Assembly (NCBI RefSeq): GCF_032598905.1
Contig: NZ_CP122458.1
Coordinates: 6,783,001 to 6,847,000 of the forward strand
Direction: 5' to 3'
Length of the DNA stretch: 64,000 nucleotides
Source: Streptomyces sp. 11x1
Lineage (GTDB): Bacteria; Actinomycetota; Actinomycetes; Streptomycetales; Streptomycetaceae
Shown here piece after piece: positions 17,054 to 25,682 of the stretch (its first letter is position 1; each line of letters starts with the position of its first letter). Made by a program: the position numbers and the translations under genes. Below the pieces are notes generated by a model. The model had not been told where the DNA came from, ran no database searches, and was given only the letters and a program-made list of their open reading frames with translations.

Positions 17054-19324
17054 TCACGAAAATGTCCTGAGTCGCAAGCTGTTCGTTACCACGAAAACGG
17101 ACGAAAAGGCCATAGCCGCCCCCGCGATCATCGGGTTGAGCAATCCGGCGGCGGCCAGCGGCAGCGCGGCCACGTTGTATCCGAACGCCCAGGCCAGATT
17201 GCCCTTGATCGTGGACAGGGTCCGCCGCGACAGCCGGATGGCGTCGGCGGCCACCCGCAGGTCCCCGCGCACCAGCGTCAGGTCGCCCGCCTCGATCGCC
17301 GCGTCCGTCCCCGTGCCCAGGGCGAGCCCCAGATCGGCCACGGCCAGCGCGGCGGCGTCGTTGACGCCGTCGCCGACCATCGCGACCGTACGGCCCTCGC
17401 CCTGGAGGCGGCGTACGACGTCGACCTTGTCCTCGGGCAGCACCTCGGCGATCACATGCTCGGGGGCGACGCCGACCGCCGTGGCCACGGACCGGGCCAC
17501 GCGCTCGTTGTCCCCGGTCAGCAGCATCGGGGTGAGTCCGAGCGCCCGCAGCCGCCGTACCGCCTCGGCGCTGGTCTCCTTGATCGCGTCGGCGACCGTG
17601 ACGACACCGAGTGCCACACCGTCGCGGAGGACGACGACCGCCGTGTGCCCCTCGTCCTCGGCGGCCTCCTTGGCGCGCCGCAGGGCCTCGGGGAGCGGCT
17701 CGTCGTGGAATCGGCCCACCCGGACGTCGTAGCCCTTCACCAGGCCGCGCACGCCCCTCCCGGGCACGTTCTCGAAGCGCTCCACGGGCGGCAGGGCGCC
17801 CACGCGCTCCTCGGCGCCCGCGGCGATCGCCCGGCCCACCGGGTGTTCGGAGGCGTGTTCGACGGCGCCGGCGAGACGCAGGAGGCCGGCCTCGGCCTCG
17901 GTGTCGATGCCGGCCCCGGCGACGTACACCCGCTGGAGCGTCATCCGGCCAGTGGTGACGGTGCCGGTCTTGTCGAGGACGACGGTGTCGACGCGGCGGG
18001 TGGACTCCAGGACCTCGGGGCCCTTGATGAGGATGCCGAGCTGGGCGCCGCGACCGGTGCCGACCAGCAGGGCGGTCGGGGTGGCGAGGCCGAGCGCGCA
18101 CGGGCAGGCGATGATCAGCACCGCGACGGCCGCCGTGAACGCGGCGGTGGCGTCGCCCGTGGCGCCGAGCCAGGTGCCGAAGGTGGCCATCGCGATCAGG
18201 ATGACGACCGGCACGAACACCGCCGAGACGCGGTCGGCGAGCCGCTGCACCTCCGCCTTGCCGTTCTGCGCGTCCTCCACCAGCCGCGCCATCCGCGCCA
18301 GCTGGGTGTCCGCGCCGATCCGGGTCGCCTCGACGACCAGCCGCCCGCCGGCGTTCACGGTCGCGCCCGTGACGGCGTCGCCGACGGTCACGTCCACCGG
18401 CACCGACTCGCCGGTCAGCATCGACGCGTCGACGGCGGAGGCGCCCTCCACGACGGTGCCGTCGGTGGCGAACTTCTCACCGGGGCGCACGACGAAACGG
18501 TCGCCCACGGCCAGCTGCCCGACCGGGACGCGCACCTCCCGCCCCTGCCGGAGCACCGAGACGTCCTTGGCGCCCAACCTCAGCAGCGCCTTGAGCGCGG
18601 CGCCCGCGCGGCGCTTGGAGCGGGCCTCCAGATAGCGGCCGAGCAGGATGAACGCGACCACCCCTGCGGCCACTTCGAGATAGATCGTCGACGAGCCCGC
18701 CGTGCGGGAGACGGTGAACTCGAAGCCGTGCCGCATGCCCGGCATGCCCGCGTGCCCGAAGAACAAAGCCCACAGGGACCAGCCGAAGGCGGCGAGCGTG
18801 CCGACGGAGACGAGGGTGTCCATCGTGGCCGCGCCGTGCCGGAGGTTGGTGAACGCGGCCCGGTGGAAGGGCAGCCCGCCCCAGACGACGACCGGCGCGG
18901 ACAGCGTCAGCGAGAGCCACTGCCAGTTGTCGAACTGGAGGGCGGGGATCATGGCCATGAGAACGACGGGTACCGCGAGCAGCGCCGAGACGGTGAGCCG
19001 TTGCCGCAGCGAGGCGAGTTCGGGGTCCGTCTCCTCCGCGGCGACGGCTGCCTGCTCGGACCGCGGCGGGGCCGGGGGCGGTGGCTCCTCGGCCGTGTAG
19101 CCGGTCTTCACCACGGTGGCGATGAGGTCGGCGACCTCCGTCCCCGAGGGGTAGGTGACCTTCGCCTTCTCCGTCGCGTAGTTCACCGAGGCGGTGACCC
19201 CGTCCATGCGGTTGAGCTTCTTCTCCACGCGGGCCGCGCAGGAGGCGCAGGTCATCCCGCCGATGGTCAGCTCGACCTCGTGGACGGTGTCGCTCGTGGC
19301 GGCTGCCGCGGTGGTGCTCGTCAT
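17054..19324 (-). CDS. copA: Copper-exporting P1B-type ATPase CopA
   Basis: A 756-residue inner-membrane pump that exports Cu(I) using ATP. Order of parts: one N-terminal heavy-metal domain with the metal site [16 protein letters not shown] (about residues 22-37); membrane helices; actuator motif [11 protein letters not shown]; ion-binding helix [16 protein letters not shown] (CPC); phosphorylation site DKTGTVTTG; the [10 protein letters not shown] nucleotide-site motif; and the hinge [13 protein letters not shown]. It ends with two further helices ([10 protein letters not shown]...). It lies 34 bases downstream of copZ and should be transcribed with it from the CsoR-controlled promoter. Confidence 0.97.
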   Translation of the reverse strand: MTSTTAAAATSDTVHEVELTIGGMTCASCAARVEKKLNRMDGVTASVNYATEKAKVTYPSGTEVADLIATVVKTGYTAEEPPPPAPPRSEQAAVAAEETDPELASLRQRLTVSALLAVPVVLMAMIPALQFDNWQWLSLTLSAPVVVWGGLPFHRAAFTNLRHGAATMDTLVSVGTLAAFGWSLWALFFGHAGMPGMRHGFEFTVSRTAGSSTIYLEVAAGVVAFILLGRYLEARSKRRAGAALKALLRLGAKDVSVLRQGREVRVPVGQLAVGDRFVVRPGEKFATDGTVVEGASAVDASMLTGESVPVDVTVGDAVTGATVNAGGRLVVEATRIGADTQLARMARLVEDAQNGKAEVQRLADRVSAVFVPVVILIAMATFGTWLGATGDATAAFTAAVAVLIIACPCALGLATPTALLVGTGRGAQLGILIKGPEVLESTRRVDTVVLDKTGTVTTGRMTLQRVYVAGAGIDTEAEAGLLRLAGAVEHASEHPVGRAIAAGAEERVGALPPVERFENVPGRGVRGLVKGYDVRVGRFHDEPLPEALRRAKEAAEDEGHTAVVVLRDGVALGVVTVADAIKETSAEAVRRLRALGLTPMLLTGDNERVARSVATAVGVAPEHVIAEVLPEDKVDVVRRLQGEGRTVAMVGDGVNDAAALAVADLGLALGTGTDAAIEAGDLTLVRGDLRVAADAIRLSRRTLSTIKGNLAWAFGYNVAALPLAAAGLLNPMIAGAAMAFSSVFVVTNSLRLRTFS

Positions 19325-19358
19325 GTCCGTGCCCGTACGTCCGTGGCCGTGCCTGGTC

Positions 19359-19598
19359 TCAGGCCTTGCCGACCAACTCGAAGCCGGCCTCGTCGACGGC
19401 GGCGCGTACGGCCTCCTCGTCGAGCGGGGCGGCCGAGACCACGGTGACCTCGCCGGTGGAGGCGACGGCCTTCACCGAGGACACGCCGTCGAGCTGGTTG
19501 ATCTCGCCCGAGACGGAGCCCTCGCAGTGCCCGCAGCTCATGCCGCTCACCTTGTAGACGGCGGTGACGGAGCCCTGGGTGTCGGTGTCGGTGGTCAT
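19359..19598 (-). CDS. copZ: Copper chaperone CopZ
   Basis: A 79-residue cytosolic ferredoxin-fold metallochaperone with the Cu(I) site [16 protein letters not shown]. It delivers copper to CopA, which is encoded directly downstream. Length and fold match single-domain CopZ proteins. It is the first gene of the copZ-copA operon, with a palindromic CsoR operator about 70 bases upstream. Confidence 0.95.
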   Translation of the reverse strand: MTTDTDTQGSVTAVYKVSGMSCGHCEGSVSGEINQLDGVSSVKAVASTGEVTVVSAAPLDEEAVRAAVDEAGFELVGKA

Positions 19599-19665
19599 GT
19601 CGTACTCCTCATCGGGGCGTGTGGGGACTGCGTCGGGGTCGGGTACCCCTTCAGGGCATCCATCT

Positions 19666-19684
19666 TATACCCCCTAGGGGTATA
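19666..19684. promoter_or_regulatory. CsoR-type copper operator
   Basis: TATACCCCCTAGGGGTATA matches the palindromic A/T-C4-G4-A/T operator of the actinobacterial copper sensor CsoR. Cu(I) binding to CsoR would release this site and switch on copZ-copA. It sits upstream of copZ on the minus strand. The csoR gene itself is not in the window. Confidence 0.88.
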
Positions 19685-19727
19685 AATCCAAGAGGGGTCC
19701 GCGTGGGGAGGTGGGGCGCCGGGGGCG

Positions 19728-20429
19728 CTAGGGGTCCACCGGCGGGCGGTCGCCCACCAAGGGTTCCAGGTAGCGGAGCAGGACGTTCTTCAGCTCCTGG
19801 ACGTAGGCCTCGCGCTCCTCGCCCTCGCGGCCGAGGGTCAGCTCCAGGCCCGCCTTGTACATGGCCATGCAGACGTGTGCGGTGCGGGTGATGTCGGCGG
19901 CCGGTGCGCCGGGCAGGAGCGGGGTGAGCAGGGCCTCGATCCGGGTGACCAGGGCCGTCTGCAGGGCGTCGTGCTGCTCGGCGATCCGGCCGGGGGCGTC
20001 CGGGCCGTGCATCAGCGTGTAGACCACGGGGTGGCGGCAGTTGAAGTCGATGAAACGGTCGACGGCGGCGGACACGGCCGTCTCCAGGGGGGTCGCCGGG
20101 TCCACCGGGGCGAGCGCCTCGCCGTACGTCTCGCGCATCTCCAGCATGAGCCGCTCGCTCAGCTCGATCGCGATCGCTTCCTTGTTCGGGAAGAACTGGT
20201 AGAGCGTGCCCGGCGAGACCCCTGCCTCGCGGGCGATGGCGTTGGTGCTGGCCGCGGTGTACCCGGTCGAGCAGAACACGGAGGCCGCCGCTTCGAGGAG
20301 TTGGGCGATACGGCGCTCGCCACGGGCCTGGCGACGGCGCGGCTGCTCCTTGGTCTGGGGCTGCTCACCGGCCGGGGGCGGGGGTTGCTCTGCGGCCTGG
20401 GGCTGTTCCTTCTCCTGGTGGGTGGGCAC
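19728..20429 (-). CDS. TetR-family regulator of the divergent MMPL exporter
   Basis: A 233-residue TetR-type repressor. An N-terminal Gln/Pro-rich tail (about residues 2-32) precedes the helix-turn-helix (AASVFCSTGYTAASTNAIAR, then EAGVSPGTLYQFFPNKEAIA). The C-terminal ligand-binding half is AetR-like in length, with no named family. GTG 20429 was chosen because GGGGA lies 8 bases upstream; a longer reading to 20570 would run through the operators. It is transcribed divergently from the MMPL gene. Two inverted repeats between them suggest that it represses both. Confidence 0.9.
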   Translation of the reverse strand: MPTHQEKEQPQAAEQPPPPAGEQPQTKEQPRRRQARGERRIAQLLEAAASVFCSTGYTAASTNAIAREAGVSPGTLYQFFPNKEAIAIELSERLMLEMRETYGEALAPVDPATPLETAVSAAVDRFIDFNCRHPVVYTLMHGPDAPGRIAEQHDALQTALVTRIEALLTPLLPGAPAADITRTAHVCMAMYKAGLELTLGREGEEREAYVQELKNVLLRYLEPLVGDRPPVDP

Positions 20430-20462
20430 GCGGTTATCCCCAGCTTTCCGGACGTGATTGAC

Positions 20463-20515
20463 AAACGCGAGTGGTCGCTCGCATTCTGGAGAAACGCGAG
20501 CGATCTCTCGTGTTT
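20463..20515. promoter_or_regulatory. Paired TetR operators between tetR and MMPL genes
   Basis: Two related dyads, starts 29 bases apart: AAACGCGAGTGGTCGCTCGC at 20463 and AAACGCGAG-CGATCT-CTCGTGTTT at 20492-20515. The half-site AAACGCGAG is shared and the right arms are imperfect. The site lies between the divergent starts at 20429 and 20600, where a TetR dimer could block both promoters. Confidence 0.7.
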
Positions 20516-20599
20516 GCCAGTGTATGGCTTGGCGCTTCCATGCTGCCCGGCCGCGCACAGCACGGACCACAGTGATCAGAGTGAAGGGGACACCGCACC

Positions 20600-22882
20600 A
20601 TGACCGAAGTCAACCAGCCGCCCCGCCGGGGAGGCTGGACCCGGTTCGTGACCGCCCGCCCCCGGCTCACCCTGCTCGTCGCCCTGGTGCTCACCGCCCT
20701 GGCGGTCGTCGCGGGCAGCGATGTCGCCGATCGTCTCGGCAGCGGCGGCTGGGAGGATCCGGCCGCCCAGTCCACCTACGCGACCAAGGCCCTGGAGCGC
20801 GAGTTCCCCGACTCCCAGCCCAACTTCCTGCTGCTGGTCGACGCGGGCGAGGCCTCGGTCGACGACCCGGCCGTCGCCGCCGAGGCGAAGAAGCTGACCG
20901 AGCGGCTGGCCGCCGAGAAGGGCGTCACGGGCGTCGGCTCCTACTGGCGGACCGGAACACCGACCCTGCGCTCGGAGGACGGGAGCGAGGCGCTGATAGC
21001 GGCCCGCCTCACCGGCGACGACACGGCCGTGAACAAGACCCTGGACCGCATCGCCCCCGAACTGCGCGGCACGCACGGTCCGGTCGAGGTCAAGGTCGGC
21101 GGCATCCTCGCCGTGCGCCACGAGATGCAGACGATCATCCAGGAGGACCTGCTGCGGGCCGAGATGATCGCCCTGCCGGTGACCCTCGTGCTGCTGGTCA
21201 TGGTCTTCGGCAGCGCGGTCGCCGCCCTGCTGCCGCTCGGCGTGGGCGTCGTCGCGATCCTCGGCACCAACGCGATCCTGCGCGGCCTCACCGAGGTCAC
21301 CGACGTCTCGGTCTTCGCCCTGAACCTCACCACGGCCATGGGTCTGGGCCTCGCGATCGACTACGCCCTGTTCATCGTGCGCCGCTTCCGCGAGGAGCTG
21401 TCCACCGGCGCCGACTCCCTGAAGGCCGTCGCCACCACCCTGCGCACGGCCGGCCGCACGGTCCTTTTCTCCGCCCTCACGGTCGCCGTCTCCCTGGCCG
21501 CGATGATGGTCTTCCCGCAGTACTTCCTGAAGTCGTTCGCCTACGCGGGCATCGCCGTGGTCCTCCTGGCGGCGGCAGCCGCCCTGATCCTCCTCCCGGC
21601 CGCGCTCGTCCTCCTGGGCGACCGCGTCAACTCCCTGGACCTGCGCAAACTGTTCAAGCGTCGCAAGGCGAAGACCACGGGCGACGGCTCGCCGGCCGTG
21701 GAGGAGGGCGCGGCCTGGGGCCGTACGGCGGCCCTCGTCATGCGCCGAGCCCCCTTCTTCGCCGTCGCCACGACCGCCGGTCTGCTCCTGCTCGGCCTCC
21801 CCTTCCTGGGGGTGAAGTTCGGCACGGCCGACGACCGCCAACTCCCGGCCAGTGCCGAGTCCCACGTCGTGCAACAGCACCTGCGCGAGGGCTTCCCGGG
21901 CACTCCCGGAGGCGGCCTTGAGGTCCTGGCGGAGGGCGAGGCGACGAAGGCGGAGTACGCCGCCTACAAGGAGCGGCTGGCGGACCTCCCCGAGGTGCTC
22001 CGGGTGGAAGGACCCCTGGTCAAGGGCGACTGGGCCTACTTCACAGTGCAGCCGAAGGGCGAGGCGGTCGACGAGGGCGCCCAACGCCTGGTGAAGGAGA
22101 TCCGGGCGACGGACGCTCCCTTCGACACCTCGGTGACGGGCACGGCGGCCGTCCTGGTGGACACCAAGGCGGCGATAGGGGACGGCCTTCCCTGGGCCCT
22201 CGCTTTCATCGCGATCGTCACCCTGATCCTGGTCTTCCTCCTCACCGGCAGCGTGCTGATCCCGCTCCAGGCGGTCCTGCTGAACGCCCTCAGCCTGACG
22301 GCGATGTTCGGCGCGCTGGTCTGGGTCTTCCAGGACGGCCATCTCTCGGGCCTGCTCGCCTTCACCAGCCCCGGCTCCATCGAGACGACACTCCCGGTCC
22401 TGATGTTCTGCGTGGCCTTCGGGCTCTCCATGGACTACGGCGTGTTCCTGCTCTCCCGCATCAAGGAGGAGTACGACCACACCGGCGACCACATAGCCTC
22501 GGTCCGCTTCGGGCTCCAGCGCACGGGTGGCCTGATCACCGCCGCCGCCGTCATCCTCGCCGTCGTCATGATCGCCATAGGCACCTCCCGGGTCACCAAC
22601 ACGAAGATGCTCGGCCTCGGCATAGCCCTCGCCGTCCTCATGGACGCCATGGTGATCCGCAGTCTCCTGGTCCCGGCGGTCATGCGCCTGACGGGCCGCG
22701 CGACGTGGTGGGCCCCGGCTCCGCTGAGGAGGTTCCACGAGAGGTTCGGCCTGAGCGAGGGGGAGTCGGCGCCCGCGGCGAAGGCGAACGCGACGGGGAG
22801 TACGGACTCCGAGACCGCCACACCCGACGTGCCTGCTCCGGGCAAGCAGCGCGACGACGACAAGGTGGAGATCTCTGGCTAG
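20600..22882 (+). CDS. MMPL-family membrane exporter
   Basis: A 760-residue RND-superfamily transporter of the MMPL class, which exports lipids or small molecules using proton flow. It shows the standard duplicated plan: an N-terminal helix, an extracellular domain (about 50-185), a bundle of helices with GLGLAIDYALFIVRR, a cytoplasmic linker, a second extracellular domain, then helices with FGLSMDYGVFLLSRIKEEY. The two Asp-Tyr pairs are the proton-relay residues of the family. The C-terminal tail is polar and variable. The divergent TetR gene suggests ligand-induced expression. The substrate is unknown. Confidence 0.94.
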   Translation: MTEVNQPPRRGGWTRFVTARPRLTLLVALVLTALAVVAGSDVADRLGSGGWEDPAAQSTYATKALEREFPDSQPNFLLLVDAGEASVDDPAVAAEAKKLTERLAAEKGVTGVGSYWRTGTPTLRSEDGSEALIAARLTGDDTAVNKTLDRIAPELRGTHGPVEVKVGGILAVRHEMQTIIQEDLLRAEMIALPVTLVLLVMVFGSAVAALLPLGVGVVAILGTNAILRGLTEVTDVSVFALNLTTAMGLGLAIDYALFIVRRFREELSTGADSLKAVATTLRTAGRTVLFSALTVAVSLAAMMVFPQYFLKSFAYAGIAVVLLAAAAALILLPAALVLLGDRVNSLDLRKLFKRRKAKTTGDGSPAVEEGAAWGRTAALVMRRAPFFAVATTAGLLLLGLPFLGVKFGTADDRQLPASAESHVVQQHLREGFPGTPGGGLEVLAEGEATKAEYAAYKERLADLPEVLRVEGPLVKGDWAYFTVQPKGEAVDEGAQRLVKEIRATDAPFDTSVTGTAAVLVDTKAAIGDGLPWALAFIAIVTLILVFLLTGSVLIPLQAVLLNALSLTAMFGALVWVFQDGHLSGLLAFTSPGSIETTLPVLMFCVAFGLSMDYGVFLLSRIKEEYDHTGDHIASVRFGLQRTGGLITAAAVILAVVMIAIGTSRVTNTKMLGLGIALAVLMDAMVIRSLLVPAVMRLTGRATWWAPAPLRRFHERFGLSEGESAPAAKANATGSTDSETATPDVPAPGKQRDDDKVEISG

Positions 22883-22898
22883 CGTTCGCTCCGAAGAG

Positions 22899-22976
22899 GA
22901 CGGTCGGCAGGCCGTGGGCAGCAGGCGGTCGGTAGACCGTAGGCAGAAGACGGTCCGTAGGCCGTAGGCCGATGAG
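22899..22976. repeat. Three imperfect tandem repeats between MMPL and dehydrogenase genes
   Basis: Units of about 24-27 bases built on GACGGTCGGCAGGCCGTGGG, GCGGTCGGTAGACCGTAGGC and GACGGTCCGTAGGCCGTAGG. The middle unit contains the small dyad CGGTC-GGTA-GACCG. The array fills almost the whole 112-base gap and may serve as a termination region. Confidence 0.7.
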
Positions 22977-22994
22977 TGGAGCGGAGGGCGACAC

Positions 22995-24038
22995 ATGCGC
23001 GCGGTGGTGTTCGAGCGGTTCGGAGAGCCGGCCACGGTGAAGGAGCTTCCTCCACCCACGCCCGCCCCCCACGGTGTCGTCGTCCGCGTCGAGGCGACCG
23101 GCCTGTGCCGCAGCGACTGGCACGGCTGGCAGGGCCACGACCCGGACATCACGCTCCCGCACGTCCCCGGCCATGAACTGGCCGGGGTCGTGGAGGCCAC
23201 CGGCGCGGCGGTGACGGGCTGGCGCCCCGGCGACCGGGTCACCGTCCCGTTCGTCTGTGCCTGCGGCACCTGTGCCGCCTGCGCGGCCGGCGACCAGCAG
23301 GTGTGCGAGCGGCAGACCCAGCCGGGCTTCACGCACTGGGGCTCGTTCGCCGAGTACGTCGCGCTGGACCACGCCGATGTGAACCTCGTGGCGCTGCCCG
23401 ACGAGCTGTCGTACGGCACGGCGGCCTCGCTCGGCTGCCGCTTCGCCACGGCGTTCCGCGCGGTGGTCGCGCAGGGCCGGGTGGCGGCGGGGGAGTGGGT
23501 CGCCGTCCACGGCTGCGGAGGTGTGGGCCTGTCCGCGGTGATGGTGGCGGCGGCCTCCGGGGCCCGGGTGATCGCCGTCGACGTATCGGCCCGGGCCCTG
23601 GACCTGGCCCGAAAGTTCGGGGCGGTGGAGTGCGTGGACGCCTTGGCGGTCGACGACACGGCCGAAGCGGTCCGTGACCTCACCGGCGGCGGAGCCCACC
23701 TCTCCCTGGACGCGCTCGGCTCACCGGCCACCTGCGCGGCCTCCGTCAACGGCCTCCGCCGCCGGGGCCGCCACATCCAGGTGGGCCTGCTCCCCTCCGA
23801 GGCGGGCACCACCCCCGTCCCCATGGCCCGGGCGATCGCCCTCGAACTCGAACTCCTGGGCAGCCACGGCATGGCGGCCCACGCCTACCCCACGATGCTG
23901 AAGCTGGTCGAGGCGGGCGTCCTCCGCCCCGACCTCCTGGTGTCCTCGACGATCGGGCTGGACGAGGCCCCGTCCGCACTCGCGGCGCTCGGCACGGCCC
24001 CGGGCGGTGGGGTGACGGTCATCGAACCGTGGAGCTAG
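22995..24038 (+). CDS. Zinc-dependent alcohol dehydrogenase
   Basis: A 347-residue medium-chain dehydrogenase/reductase. Catalytic zinc ligands are seen as the Cys in [11 protein letters not shown] and the His-Glu in [11 protein letters not shown]. The structural zinc lobe is [17 protein letters not shown]. The NAD(P) site is [20 protein letters not shown] followed by VDVSARAL. The substrate is not deducible. The start is ATG 22995. It converges on the small HTH gene at 24058 and is separated from the MMPL gene by a short tandem-repeat array, so it is probably not co-regulated with the exporter. Confidence 0.93.
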   Translation: MRAVVFERFGEPATVKELPPPTPAPHGVVVRVEATGLCRSDWHGWQGHDPDITLPHVPGHELAGVVEATGAAVTGWRPGDRVTVPFVCACGTCAACAAGDQQVCERQTQPGFTHWGSFAEYVALDHADVNLVALPDELSYGTAASLGCRFATAFRAVVAQGRVAAGEWVAVHGCGGVGLSAVMVAAASGARVIAVDVSARALDLARKFGAVECVDALAVDDTAEAVRDLTGGGAHLSLDALGSPATCAASVNGLRRRGRHIQVGLLPSEAGTTPVPMARAIALELELLGSHGMAAHAYPTMLKLVEAGVLRPDLLVSSTIGLDEAPSALAALGTAPGGGVTVIEPWS

Positions 24039-24057
24039 GCGTGGTGAGAGAGGGGGG

Positions 24058-24261
24058 TCACTCCATCTTGCGCCCCCGGTTGCCCGGTCTGGAGGCGACC
24101 CAGGTGCGGATGGTGTCGGCGTACCAGTAGGGCTTGCCGCTCTCGACGTGGTCGGGCGACGGCAGCAGCCCGTGTTTGCGGTACGAGCGGACGGTGTCGG
24201 GCTGCACACGGATGTGCGCCGCGATGTCCTTGTACGACCAGAGAAGCCGGTCGGTCGTCAT
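24058..24261 (-). CDS. Small MerR/excisionase-like HTH protein
   Basis: A 67-residue DNA-binding protein with a winged-helix core: MTTDRLLWSYKDIAAHIRVQ, then DTVRSYRKHGLLPSPD and KPYWYADTIRTWVASRPGNR. Such stand-alone AlpA/MerR-like domains occur both as phage excisionases and as chromosomal regulators. Nothing phage-like surrounds this one. GGAGG lies before the ATG at 24261. The target is unknown. Confidence 0.85.
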   Translation of the reverse strand: MTTDRLLWSYKDIAAHIRVQPDTVRSYRKHGLLPSPDHVESGKPYWYADTIRTWVASRPGNRGRKME

Positions 24262-24487
24262 CTGTGGCACCTCCCTGCGCGCGCACCACGGCGGCGGCCG
24301 GGAAGACCGCAGGGGGAGCCGGGCACTGCGCTGGCGATCACAAAGCTGTGACCGGTCAACGACCCTCAGCGATCGCCGCGAGGCCCTGTGGATCACGTGT
24401 GACGGAAGGCCCGCGTACGCGTGACGCACGTGACAGAAGGGTGACTTTTGTGACACCGGTGATGAATTGGAGCGCCCTGTAACCGGG

Positions 24488-24598
24488 GTCGGGCAGCCGC
24501 GCCCCAAAAAGTCGGGCAGCCGCGCCCCAAAAAGGGGCGCGGGGAACTGCGTGACCAGCCACGAACCACCCGCGGCCCGCCGCGACTCGCAGTTCCCC
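24488..24598. repeat. Dispersed Streptomyces intergenic repeat with tandem 23-mers and hairpins
   Basis: A 23-base unit beginning GTCGGGCAGCCGCGCCCC and ending AAAAA occurs twice head to tail (24488-24510 and 24511-24533). The second copy runs into CCGCGCCCC-AAAAA-GGGGCGCGG (24520-24542), a perfect 9-base stem. GGGGAACTGCG (24541-24551) pairs with CGCAGTTCCCC (24588-24598). This looks like the GC-rich hairpin element commonly dispersed between Streptomyces genes. Here it separates the HTH gene start from the 3' end of the iolE-like gene and can terminate the latter. The rest of 24262-24630 shows no gene. Confidence 0.75.
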
Positions 24599-24630
24599 GA
24601 CGCTTCCCGGTGCGGTTCTCGGCGGAGCGG

Positions 24631-25557
24631 CTACGCCCCGCAGGACCTGAGGAACGCCCGCGTCCGCTGAGCGATCGGCAGCGGAGCGTCCGGCTCGCAG
24701 GGGTACATGTCCTGCTCGACGATCGCGAACAGATCCACGTCCAGCTTCGCGGCAGCGGCCAGCACCGGCCCCAGCTCGGGCACGCCCTTCGGCGGCTCGC
24801 ACATGACGCCCTTGGCCACGGCCGGCCCGAACGGGATCTCGTTCGCGCGGACGTCGGCCAGGATCTCGGGGTCGACCTGCTTGAGGTGCAGATAGCCGAT
24901 GCGCTCGCCGTAGGTCTCGATCAGCTTGACGCTGTCGCCGCCGCAGTAGGCGTAGTGCCCGGTGTCGAGACAGAGCGAGACCACCGAGGAGTCGGTGCCG
25001 TCCAGGAAGCGGACGACGTTCTCCTCGCTGTCGATGTGGGTGTCGGCGTGCGGGTGGACGACGATCTGGAGGCCGTACTTCTCCCGCACCTCCCGCCCGA
25101 GCCGCTCGGTCAGCTGCGTGAGGTGACGCCACTGCTCGACGGTCAGTTCGCTGGGCTCCAGCACCTTGCCCGTCTTGTCGTCCCGCCAGAACGACGGGAT
25201 GACGACGAGGTGCTTGGCACCCATGGCCTGCGCGAGAACCGCGTTGTCGGCCACGTGCGCCCAGGTCTTCTCCCAGACGTCCGGACCGTGGTGCAAGCCG
25301 GTGAAGACGGTGCCGGCCGACACTTTCAGGCCACGTTTGGCCGTCTCCTCGGCGAGGACCGCCGGGTCGGTCGGCAGATAGCCGTACGGGCCCAGCTCGA
25401 TCCACTCGTAGCCGGAAGCGGCGACCTCGTCGAGGAAGCGCTGCCAGGGGACCTGCTGGGGGTCGTCGGGGAACCAGACGCCCCAGGAGTCGGGCGCCGA
25501 GCCGACTCGGATGCGCGAGACCCCGGAAACTTGAGACTGAGGTGACAACGACGTCAT
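24631..25557 (-). CDS. IolE-like sugar isomerase/inosose dehydratase (TIM barrel)
   Basis: A 308-residue AP-endonuclease-2/xylose-isomerase-like TIM barrel. VGSAPDSWGVWFPDD and YEWIELGPYGYLPTDP are typical of inosose dehydratase (IolE) relatives. Probable metal ligands lie in VVHPHADTHID, CLDTGHYAYCGGD, YLHLKQVD and AIVEQDMYP. It is divergent from iolC across a 125-base promoter region, so its job is most likely the dehydration of 2-keto-myo-inositol in the iol pathway, though isomerase activity on another sugar remains possible. ATG 25557 was chosen, with downstream GTG codons as alternatives. Its ribosome site is weak. Confidence 0.85.
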   Translation of the reverse strand: MTSLSPQSQVSGVSRIRVGSAPDSWGVWFPDDPQQVPWQRFLDEVAASGYEWIELGPYGYLPTDPAVLAEETAKRGLKVSAGTVFTGLHHGPDVWEKTWAHVADNAVLAQAMGAKHLVVIPSFWRDDKTGKVLEPSELTVEQWRHLTQLTERLGREVREKYGLQIVVHPHADTHIDSEENVVRFLDGTDSSVVSLCLDTGHYAYCGGDSVKLIETYGERIGYLHLKQVDPEILADVRANEIPFGPAVAKGVMCEPPKGVPELGPVLAAAAKLDVDLFAIVEQDMYPCEPDAPLPIAQRTRAFLRSCGA

Positions 25558-25606
25558 GGGAGTCAGCTTCAGCCTCGAAGTGGAGGGTGTCAATAGGTAG
25601 TCCGAA

Positions 25607-25651
25607 TGTCTGGACAAAGTATTGACAGGGTCGCTCCGACGGGACTAGACC
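25607..25651 (+). promoter_or_regulatory. Promoter and dyad for the iolC operon
   Basis: TTGACA at 25622-25627 and TAGACC at 25646-25651, 18 bases apart, form a good housekeeping (HrdB-like) promoter about 32 bases before the iolC start. A dyad TGTC-TG-GACA (25607-25616) lies just upstream of the -35, also close to the divergent iolE-like gene start. A regulator of inositol use may bind there; no regulator gene is adjacent. Confidence 0.6.
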
Positions 25652-25682
25652 TTGACGGGAACCGGCGCGTGAAGGGAACTCG

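Noticed and set aside
23700..24261. Prophage excisionase region around the small HTH gene
   Set aside because: No integrase, phage structural gene or att repeat is nearby; the gene fits a stand-alone chromosomal regulator as well.
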